Below are positions 1 through 5,173 of a DNA stretch of 5,173 nt, one piece after another. The notes below the pieces were generated by a model, which did no database searches, was not told the DNA's origin, and was given only the letters and a program-made list of their open reading frames with translations. Every line of letters begins with the position of its first letter. Position 1 is the stretch's first letter. A program made the position numbers and the translations under genes. The stretch is from Pseudomonadales bacterium (GTDB lineage Bacteria > Pseudomonadota > Gammaproteobacteria > Pseudomonadales > UBA3067): positions 1 through 5,173 of the forward strand of contig JAESUE010000099.1 of assembly GCA_016763235.1 (NCBI GenBank), written 5' to 3'.

Positions 1-33
1 CCGAAATAAAGCTATTTTACAGGATGCTATCTC

Positions 34-1845
34 ATGTCGGATAAAAGAAATATTGCCATCATTGCTCACGTTGACCATGGCAAAACCACATTGGTGGACA
101 AACTGCTTCAGCAATCGGGCACGCTGGTTGGTCGTGGGGAAGCGGAAGAACGGGTTATGGACTCCAACGATTTGGAGAAAGAGCGTGGTATTACCATTCT
201 TTCGAAAAATACAGCGGTAAAATGGAACGATTACCGTATCAATATCGTAGATACCCCTGGACACGCTGATTTTGGCGGCGAGGTTGAGCGGGTTTTATCC
301 ATGGTGGATTCGGTACTGCTGCTTGTGGATGCGGTGGATGGGCCTATGCCTCAGACACGCTTCGTGACATCAAAAGCTTTTGCTTGTGGATTAAGTCCAA
401 TCGTTGTTATTAATAAAATTGACCGTCCCGGTGCTCGTCCAAACTGGGTTGTGGATCAGGTTTTCGATCTGTTTGATAACTTGGGTGCTACGGATGAGCA
501 GCTTGATTTCCCCATTATTTATGCTTCTGCACTAAACGGTGTTTCCGGCCTTGATCCTGAGGAAATGAGCGATGACATGGGGCCTTTATTTCAGGCGATT
601 GTGGACCATGTTCCAGCACCGGACGTGGATGTAGACGGCCCCTTTCAAATGCAGATCAGCTCACTGGATTACTCCAGTTATGTCGGAGTGATCGGCATTG
701 GCCGTGTTAGCCGTGGGAAAATTGCGACTAACACCCCAGTTGTGGTGACGAATGGAGAGGGTAAGCCTAAAAGCGCTCGAATCCTGCAGGTCATGGGTTA
801 TATGGGGCTTGAACGGATAGAGGTGCCAGAGGCATCTGCCGGTGATATTATCTGTATCACAGGTATAGAAACGTTGCATATTTCTGACACCGTCTGTGAT
901 CCAAAAAATCCTGACGCATTACCGGCCCTATCTGTGGATGAGCCCACCGTTTCTATGACTTTTCAGGTCAATAACTCTCCTTTCGCTGGCAAGGAAGGCA
1001 AGTTTGTCACATCAAGAAATATTCGCGAACGTCTTGAAAGAGAGTTGCTTCATAACGTGGCTCTGCGTGTAGAAGATACGGACAGCCCGGATAAGTTCAA
1101 GGTTTCGGGTCGAGGTGAGTTGCATCTTTCCGTTCTTATTGAAACGATGCGACGAGAAGGCTTTGAGCTGGGTGTATCTCGCCCTGAGGTTATTCTCAAA
1201 GAGGAAGATGGGGTGACAATGGAACCCTATGAAGACGTTACCATTGATGTGCAAGATGAGCACCAGGGTGGCGTTATGGAAGCCCTCGGTCTGCGTAAAG
1301 GGGATCTTAAAGATATGATCTCCGATGGCAAAGGGCGTGTCCGCTTGGATTACACGGTGCCATCAAGGGGTATGATCGGTTTTCGTAGTCAGTTTATGAC
1401 TCAGACTTCTGGCAGCGGTATTATGACCAGCACTTTTTCTCATTATGGCGAGATAAAAGGCGGTGATGCAGCCAAGCGTAAAAATGGTGTGTTGATCTCC
1501 ATGGTTACCGGTAAAGTTTTAGCATTTGCCCTGTTTAATCTTCAAGACCGTGGTCGAATGATGATCAAGCCTAATATTGAAGTATACGAAGGAATGGTTA
1601 TAGGGGTTCATGCCCGTGGTAATGACTTGGTGGTTAACCCTACGAAGGGTAAACAGCTAACGAATGTTCGTGCTTCGGGTACGGATGAGGCCATCGCTTT
1701 GGCTGTGCCGATTCATATGTCCTTGGAACAGGCTCTGGAGTTTGTGGAAGACGATGAGCTGGTTGAAGTAACACCAAGTAGTATCCGCATTCGTAAAAAA
1801 TTCCTGAAGGAGTTCGAGCGCAAGCGTGCAGATCGATCTGGCTAA
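34..1845 (+). CDS. typA: Translational GTPase TypA/BipA
   Basis: Complete 603-residue ribosome-associated GTPase, close to the roughly 607 residues of the E. coli protein. The family binds the 70S ribosome or assembling 50S subunit at the elongation-factor site and supports growth under cold and other stress. All G motifs are visible: G1 AHVDHGKT at residues 11-18, G2 RGITI at 51-55, G3 DTPGH at 73-77, G4 NKID at 127-130 and G5 SAL at 165-167. An EF-G-like domain II follows at about 203-290 and an EF-G domain III-like part at about 305-385 (SGRGELHL at 358-365). The BipA-specific C-terminal region contains VPSRGMIGFRS at 442-452 and NPTKGKQLTNVRASGTDEA at 535-553. The ATG start has an AGGA ribosome-binding site at 21-24, nine bases upstream. 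Only 33 bases precede the gene, so its promoter is probably outside the window. It is probably co-transcribed with the HU-like gene 26 bases downstream. Identification is by family motifs along the whole length. Confidence 0.98.
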   Translation: MSDKRNIAIIAHVDHGKTTLVDKLLQQSGTLVGRGEAEERVMDSNDLEKERGITILSKNTAVKWNDYRINIVDTPGHADFGGEVERVLSMVDSVLLLVDAVDGPMPQTRFVTSKAFACGLSPIVVINKIDRPGARPNWVVDQVFDLFDNLGATDEQLDFPIIYASALNGVSGLDPEEMSDDMGPLFQAIVDHVPAPDVDVDGPFQMQISSLDYSSYVGVIGIGRVSRGKIATNTPVVVTNGEGKPKSARILQVMGYMGLERIEVPEASAGDIICITGIETLHISDTVCDPKNPDALPALSVDEPTVSMTFQVNNSPFAGKEGKFVTSRNIRERLERELLHNVALRVEDTDSPDKFKVSGRGELHLSVLIETMRREGFELGVSRPEVILKEEDGVTMEPYEDVTIDVQDEHQGGVMEALGLRKGDLKDMISDGKGRVRLDYTVPSRGMIGFRSQFMTQTSGSGIMTSTFSHYGEIKGGDAAKRKNGVLISMVTGKVLAFALFNLQDRGRMMIKPNIEVYEGMVIGVHARGNDLVVNPTKGKQLTNVRASGTDEAIALAVPIHMSLEQALEFVEDDELVEVTPSSIRIRKKFLKEFERKRADRSG

Positions 1846-1871
1846 GCGCATTTGTGACTTGATGGAAACTT

Positions 1872-2162
1872 ATGGCCTCTAATACTATTCGTAAACCAGA
1901 GTTGGATGCGGCAGTTGCCGAGGCCTTGGGTATGTCAAAAGAGTTAGCGGGAGAAATTGTCGCTAGCGTCTTGGAAGAAATTATTCTCGGTGTGGCACAA
2001 GATGGTCAGGTGCAAATTCTTGGCTTTGGCAGTTTTGTGCGGCGTCATCGTAATGCCCGTTCTGGGCGAAACCCGCGTGATGGTGGGGTGATTGAAATTG
2101 CGGCGCATGAAGCCGTTATATTTCGCGCAGGAACAAAATTAAAATTGGCGGTAAATCATTGA
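1872..2162 (+). CDS. HU/IHF-family nucleoid DNA-binding protein
   Basis: A 96-residue protein of the bacterial HU/IHF family, small basic dimers that bend DNA and shape the nucleoid. The N-terminal helical dimerisation part covers about residues 7-42. GFGSF at 51-55 is the family turn at the start of the beta saddle. The DNA-intercalating arm carries RSGRNPRDG at 63-71, with the family proline at residue 68. IFRAGTKLK at 83-91 is the usual C-terminal motif. The length is typical of the family. The ATG is preceded by a TGGAA ribosome-binding site at 1863-1867. The sequence does not tell me whether it is an HU or IHF subunit or a separate accessory paralogue. The arrangement next to a YbaK/HDOD gene and recG resembles, from memory, a Pseudomonas neighbourhood that also holds an accessory HU-family gene, so a third-type HU is a reasonable guess. 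It lies 26 bases after typA, and its TGA stop overlaps the start of the next gene. Confidence 0.93.
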   Translation: MASNTIRKPELDAAVAEALGMSKELAGEIVASVLEEIILGVAQDGQVQILGFGSFVRRHRNARSGRNPRDGGVIEIAAHEAVIFRAGTKLKLAVNH

Positions 2163-2578
2163 AGCAGCTGCCCGATATTGCTGACAGCTTGCTCACCAGT
2201 CGTGTTTATTTGAGTGCGAAATTTCTGGCTATTGTGTCTGCTTTGAGCTGGAAAATGTATCGTAAAAGCTGTACTGATCCAAAGGTACAGGCTCACCTGG
2301 GTAATAAGAATATCAGCTTTCAACTACAAACCCGTAGTGCTTCGATTTGCCGTCACTTTTTGGTGTCTGATCAGCGCATTACCAGTGCATGGGGGGCGCA
2401 TAAAGCCCCTGATTTAAGTATTATCTTTAATGATGCTGTCATTGGCACGCGAATATTAACCGCTGATGGAAAGCGCCTCGCTTTTATGCAAGGTATGCAA
2501 AATAAAGAGGTGGAGGTGCAAGGTGATCTCTCTCTTTTTATGTGGTATGTGGAGCTTGGCTCCATGTTGAACCAGTAG
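2159..2578 (+). CDS. SCP2-like (sterol carrier protein 2 fold) protein
   Basis: A 139-residue protein of unknown specific function. Residues about 50-130 resemble an SCP2 lipid-binding domain: PDLSIIF at 84-90 leads into a helical stretch, then AFMQGMQNKEVEVQGDLSL at about 108-126, matching the family pattern in which a mid-domain FMxG-type segment is followed by a V-x-V-x-GD-L strand-helix turn. In bacteria this fold occurs in UbiJ and UbiT of ubiquinone synthesis and in many uncharacterised proteins. The resemblance here is to the fold, not to a named member. The first 35 residues are helical and moderately hydrophobic, with no clear signal peptide. The start is TTG at 2159, overlapping the HU stop by four bases (TTGA). 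The first in-frame ATG is at codon 33 and would remove the N-terminal helix. A weak GGCGG Shine-Dalgarno at 2147-2151 fits coupled translation. The gene itself looks real; the domain call is moderately sure. Confidence 0.72.
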   Translation: MKQLPDIADSLLTSRVYLSAKFLAIVSALSWKMYRKSCTDPKVQAHLGNKNISFQLQTRSASICRHFLVSDQRITSAWGAHKAPDLSIIFNDAVIGTRILTADGKRLAFMQGMQNKEVEVQGDLSLFMWYVELGSMLNQ

Positions 2579-2645
2579 CTCCATGACTCTATGAGTTAGG
2601 CATTTTGAGCCAAACTTTCTCCTTTATTCTTTCCCCTCTCCCTTG
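2579..2645. other. Convergent intergenic gap with weak hairpins and pyrimidine tract
   Basis: This 67-base gap lies between two genes that converge. It holds a short hairpin (TGACTC-TAT-GAGTTA, 2584-2598, one G-T pair) followed by TTTT at 2603-2606. A 30-base pyrimidine tract at 2615-2644 is interrupted only by an A at 2626. Just upstream, inside the end of the SCP2-like gene, GGAGC (2551-2555) can pair with GCTCC at 2559-2563, and TGGAGCT (2550-2556) with AGCTCCA at 2577-2583. None of these has the GC-rich stem plus long T run of a strong intrinsic terminator. Transcription presumably ends here in both directions because the genes converge, but the sequence shows no clear terminator. Confidence 0.4.
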
Positions 2646-4037
2646 TTAACGGAAACTGCTGCTAAAGCTCTTGAGCTCTTCTTGCCCCGCTAACACAGTG
2701 GTGACTATTTCTCTGGCTTCATCAGGTTCGATGCCTAAGCGCTCATAGAGCTCCCCAGTTTGACGGGGGGTCATCAGGCAGGAGTTTGGTTTTTCCGATA
2801 TTTCATTGATAAGTAATTGGCTGAGACAGAGCAGGTTGGCATAGCTGGCGTAGGGCCCTTGATAGCTTGGTAGCTGCTGCCAACGAACGGCTTTAATCAC
2901 TTCTTCGGGTAAGCTCCAGCTCTCAAACAAACAGCTGCCTATTTGGTCTCTCGTCATGCCGAATAAATGTTGGTCAATGTACGCTGCGGGTACATGAGGG
3001 TTGGCCTCTATCATGCGACATAATAATGAAAAGTGTGGCGGAAAGGCGTGGCCGATCACCAAATAACCAAAGTTGTGCAGTAGGCCTGAGAGGTAAGCGA
3101 GCCCTCTGGCCGGACGATTTTTACTGGGATGGAGTCGAGATAATCGCTCCATCACGGTGGCGGTTGTGATGGCCTGCTCCCAATAAGGGCTTTGGTTGTA
3201 GGGGTGGTCTTTAGGCAGCTGGAGGGTTTTTCCAATAGCTAGGCCAATGGCGAGGTTCACTACCAGCTCAAAGCCCAAGACGCGAATAATGGCATCTTCG
3301 ATAGAACGAATTTTTCCAGGAGTGGCATAAAATGGTGATGCGGCCCAGCTAATAATCTGTGCTGCTAGCCCTGGGTCCATGGCTACGACTTCGGCCAGTT
3401 CTTCGGCTGTGGCATTGGCTTCGATGCGCAGGCGAATGACTTTTTCTACGCTGGTGGGTAGAGGGGGGATCTCCAGCGTTTCATTCAGTCGGCTTTTAAT
3501 TCGGCGAGTAGTGAAGCTTTCCAAGGCTTTATGGATGTGCGGAATATCATTTTCTTGATCCAGTGTCGCTTTGATAAGGGTTTTTATCGGTTTGCAGTAT
3601 CGGTCGACGATGCTTCCTTGGGTCAGCTGGCCAAAATCTTTTTGGCTGAGTTTGATGAGTACATTGGTTTCGCCAGACTCAAGATAAATCGGATCTAGCT
3701 TGAGCAAATATTGATCGACAAGTACCAGGCCGTCTTCAGGAAGAGGCAAAATCCCTTGGTGGGGTGTTTGGTTTTCGCTATCGGCTGCATTCTCGGTGCG
3801 CATGATTGCGCGCCAGTTCCGACCCAACATTTCATTTAGACTTGGAAGATTTAAGAGGCTGGCCTGGGGAATCAAAACTTGTGCTTTCCCCAGCTCATCT
3901 TCAAGCATTACCAATGTGGCGATAGAGGAAGACGGTGTTACCTGCGAATTATTTTCCTGGTTAAGGGCCAGTTCGGTAATGTCGTATTCAATTTTTTCGG
4001 ATGCTAGGTATGCTTGAACTGGGGCCGGAAGAGGCAT
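2646..4037 (-). CDS. YbaK-like / HDOD two-domain protein, probable signalling scaffold
   Basis: A 463-residue cytoplasmic protein. The N-terminal part, residues 1 to about 140, starts MPLPAPVQAYL and resembles the YbaK/ProX aminoacyl-tRNA deacylase fold, with TLVMLEDELGKAQVLIP at 41-57 and QGILPLPEDG at 94-103. The rest, about 180-405, is an HDOD domain: MDPGLAAQIISWAAS at 220-234, GLLHNFGYLVIGHAF at 318-332, and ESWSLPEEVIKAV at 372-384. HDOD domains are usually non-enzymatic relatives of HD phosphohydrolases that take part in signalling, often linked to cyclic-di-GMP or motility. Active-site positions look lost in both halves: Ala40 stands where YbaK proteins carry the catalytic lysine, His-Asn (321-322) replaces the HD pair, and Arg363 and Gln387-Gln388 stand where histidines are usual. 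The start is the ATG at 4037 with a GGAG site six bases away. The frame extends back to a TTG at 4142, but that stretch lacks a good ribosome site and family-like sequence. The gene lies downstream of recG in the same direction, separated by 193 bases. Confidence 0.9.
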   Translation of the reverse strand: MPLPAPVQAYLASEKIEYDITELALNQENNSQVTPSSSIATLVMLEDELGKAQVLIPQASLLNLPSLNEMLGRNWRAIMRTENAADSENQTPHQGILPLPEDGLVLVDQYLLKLDPIYLESGETNVLIKLSQKDFGQLTQGSIVDRYCKPIKTLIKATLDQENDIPHIHKALESFTTRRIKSRLNETLEIPPLPTSVEKVIRLRIEANATAEELAEVVAMDPGLAAQIISWAASPFYATPGKIRSIEDAIIRVLGFELVVNLAIGLAIGKTLQLPKDHPYNQSPYWEQAITTATVMERLSRLHPSKNRPARGLAYLSGLLHNFGYLVIGHAFPPHFSLLCRMIEANPHVPAAYIDQHLFGMTRDQIGSCLFESWSLPEEVIKAVRWQQLPSYQGPYASYANLLCLSQLLINEISEKPNSCLMTPRQTGELYERLGIEPDEAREIVTTVLAGQEELKSFSSSFR

Positions 4038-4043
4038 TGTGAT

Positions 4044-4047
4044 CTCC
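4044..4047 (-). promoter_or_regulatory. Ribosome-binding site that decides the YbaK/HDOD start
   Basis: On the minus strand GGAG lies six bases before the ATG at 4037-4035. This supports translation from that ATG, which gives the family-like start MPLPAPVQAYL. It argues against the longer TTG start at 4142. A second in-frame ATG at 4049-4047 overlaps this site and has no Shine-Dalgarno of its own. Confidence 0.75.
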
Positions 4048-4102
4048 ATAAATTTTTCTACGGCTAACTGCACGCGGATTTTTCCGATGCGACTATCTAA
4101 GC

Positions 4103-4108
4103 AGTATA
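4103..4108 (-). promoter_or_regulatory. Possible -10 element for the YbaK/HDOD gene
   Basis: Read on the minus strand, TATACT (one mismatch to TATAAT) lies 65 bases before the ATG and would give a leader of roughly 60 bases. No convincing TTGACA-like -35 box is found 16-19 bases upstream; the 17-base position reads CCTCCA. It may depend on an activator or may be chance. The 193-base gap after recG suggests the gene has its own promoter somewhere here. Confidence 0.28.
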
Positions 4109-4143
4109 GGAAGAAATTTGTGGGATGGAGGCTTGCGAACAAA

Positions 4144-4215
4144 ACTTAACGGTAACTATTCAGCTCACGCTCAAATTCGTGCAGTTACAGGGTTCGTTGA
4201 ATAGTGACACTTAAC
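4144..4215. mobile_element. Miniature transposable element-like segment or excision scar with 7-base flanking duplication
   Basis: The heptamer ACTTAAC occurs at 4144-4150 and again at 4209-4215. The 58 bases between them (4151-4208) have imperfect terminal inverted repeats. GTAACTATTCAGC at 4152-4164 matches the reverse complement of GTTGAATAGTGAC (4196-4208) at 11 of 13 positions, with ACTATTCA/TGAATAGT (4155-4162 and 4198-4205) exact over eight. Direct repeats directly outside inverted repeats are the usual mark of a transposition event. The segment has no coding capacity. The GTAA-type tip and a duplication close to eight bases recall IS66-family ends, but that is only a resemblance. It could also be a chance palindrome, or a hairpin helping to end recG transcription. 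It lies wholly within the recG-HDOD spacer. Confidence 0.4.
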
Positions 4216-4230
4216 TTATCAACGGGGCCT

Positions 4231-5173
4231 TTAAACCTGAGCGTATTGTTCGCCTTGGGGTAACCAGCGTTTGATGAGCGCATCTATGGTGCTCGCATCT
4301 GCTTGGCTATGAAGTGTGCTCGCAGCTGCTTGGGCTTGCTCAATGAGGTTGGCGTGGCTTTGTAGGTCAGCGATGCGGAATGCTATATCACCGGTTTGCC
4401 GCGTTCCTAGCAGTTCTCCTGGACCACGCAGCGCCAGGTCTTCTTCGGCAACCACGAAGCCATCATTGGATTCACGCATAACTTTAAGGCGCGCTTTGCT
4501 TTGGGCGGATAGCGGAGGGTGATAAAGCAGGAGGCAGAAGCTTTCTATGTCTCCACGACCCACGCGACCTCGAAGTTGATGTAGTTGTGCTAAGCCCAGT
4601 CTTTCGGGGTTCTCGATGACCATTAGGCTGGCATTCGGGACGTTAACGCCCACCTCTATGACGGTGGTCGCTACCAAGAGGTCGATATCACCGGCCTTAA
4701 ACCTTGCCATGATATCGATTTTTTCCTGGCTACTTAGGCGGCCGTGTATCAGAGCGATGCTGGCGTCTGGTATGGCCTGGGTAAGATCTTCGGCACTTTT
4801 TTCTGCAGCTTGGCACTGCAGTTGCTCGGACTCTTCGATTAAGGTGCAAACCCAGTAAATCTGTTTTTTATCGATACATGCTTGCCGTATGCGTTGAATA
4901 ACCTCATCACGGCGAGAGTCGGGTAGAACAATGGTTTTTACCGGGGTTCGCCCTGGAGGTAATTCGTCGATAATGGAGTTGTCCAGTTCTCCGTAGGCAC
5001 ACATGGCGAGAGAGCGGGGTATGGGCGTGGCTGTCATGACGAGTTGGTGGCAGCTTAATGCGCTGCCTTCACTTTTTTGTTTTAAAGTGAGGCGCTGGTG
5101 TACGCCGAAGCGATGCTGTTCATCAATAACAATAATACCCAGTTTGGCGAACACCACATCTTCTTGGAATAGC
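4231..5173 (-). CDS. recG: ATP-dependent DNA helicase RecG, C-terminal part (gene runs off the window)
   Basis: The last 313 residues of RecG, the monomeric superfamily 2 helicase that regresses stalled replication forks and branch-migrates Holliday junctions. E. coli RecG has 693 residues, so a little under half is visible. The frame is open through the last base of the window and begins LFQEDVVFAKLG, which continues the RecG family sequence. The GTG at 5157 is therefore internal and not a start. Numbering from the first full codon, the motifs are DEQH (motif II, 17-20), TATPIPRSLA (motif III, 47-56), VATTVIEVGVNVPNA (motif V, 167-181) and QLHQLRGRVGRG (motif VI, 196-207). The RecG-specific TRG region spans about 238-261, including EEDLALRGPGELLGTRQTG. 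The wedge and oligonucleotide-binding domain and motifs I and Ia lie outside the window. The protein ends at a TAA at 4231-4233 with no strong terminator behind it. The YbaK/HDOD gene follows in the same direction. Confidence 0.98.
   Translation of the reverse strand, partial: LFQEDVVFAKLGIIVIDEQHRFGVHQRLTLKQKSEGSALSCHQLVMTATPIPRSLAMCAYGELDNSIIDELPPGRTPVKTIVLPDSRRDEVIQRIRQACIDKKQIYWVCTLIEESEQLQCQAAEKSAEDLTQAIPDASIALIHGRLSSQEKIDIMARFKAGDIDLLVATTVIEVGVNVPNASLMVIENPERLGLAQLHQLRGRVGRGDIESFCLLLYHPPLSAQSKARLKVMRESNDGFVVAEEDLALRGPGELLGTRQTGDIAFRIADLQSHANLIEQAQAAASTLHSQADASTIDALIKRWLPQGEQYAQV

Noticed and set aside
661..1851. Minus-strand open frames at 661-879, 1012-1263 and 1657-1851 inside typA
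   Set aside because: They are shadows of the conserved typA reading frame with no recognisable protein features.
2371..2565. Minus-strand 64-codon frame opposite the SCP2-like gene
   Set aside because: It is antisense to the better-supported gene, which continues the upstream operon with a stop-start overlap. No domain is visible in it.
3796..4017. Plus-strand 73-codon frame opposite the N-terminus of the YbaK/HDOD gene
   Set aside because: The minus-strand frame matches a known domain architecture over its full length. This one is a shadow.
4144..4215. Reading the ACTTAAC repeats as an integron attC site
   Set aside because: ACTTAAC fits the RYYYAAC core box, but no matching GTTRRRY partner is placed at the other end. 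The two copies are direct rather than inverted, and no gene cassette or integrase is nearby.
4316..4858. Plus-strand open frames at 4316-4522 and 4616-4858 opposite recG
   Set aside because: They lie antisense to strongly conserved RecG motifs, have biased low-complexity composition, and show no recognisable domain or ribosome-binding site.
5155..5157. GTG at 5157 as the start of a short RecG-like protein
   Set aside because: The frame continues upstream as LFQED, matching RecG sequence, to the edge of the window, so the gene is cut by the window and not truncated.

Overview
This window looks like ordinary chromosomal housekeeping DNA from a gammaproteobacterium, probably a marine or Pseudomonas-like lineage. 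The basis is the RecG and TypA/BipA sequences, and a two-domain protein combining a YbaK-like (aminoacyl-tRNA deacylase-like) region with an HDOD region, an architecture I know from Pseudomonas, Marinobacter and relatives. The species cannot be fixed from the sequence alone. No rRNA, tRNA, CRISPR array, intact insertion sequence or phage gene is visible.

Layout. Plus strand, 34-2578: a tight run of three genes. These are the complete translational GTPase typA/bipA, a 96-residue HU/IHF-family DNA-binding protein 26 bases downstream, and a 139-residue SCP2-like lipid-binding-domain protein whose TTG start overlaps the HU stop codon. Their spacing suggests one transcript. A 67-base convergent gap (2579-2645) with a pyrimidine-rich tract and weak hairpins separates this run from the minus-strand genes. 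Minus strand, 2646-4037: a YbaK-like/HDOD protein whose catalytic and metal-binding positions appear degenerate. Its start is best placed at 4037, although the reading frame stays open to a TTG at 4142. Minus strand, 4231 to beyond the window end: the C-terminal 313 residues of the ATP-dependent DNA helicase RecG. The frame stays open through the last base, so the gene continues outside the window.

How the genes fit together. TypA acts on the ribosome under stress and in subunit assembly, the HU-like protein on nucleoid structure, and RecG on stalled replication forks. The HDOD protein is probably a regulatory scaffold and the SCP2-like protein a lipid or quinone-related binding protein. No shared pathway is evident.

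The most unusual structure is in the 193-base recG-HDOD spacer. A 58-base segment with imperfect terminal inverted repeats is flanked on both sides by the same 7-base direct repeat, ACTTAAC, which resembles a miniature transposable element or the scar of one. I did not find a convincing new multi-gene system here.
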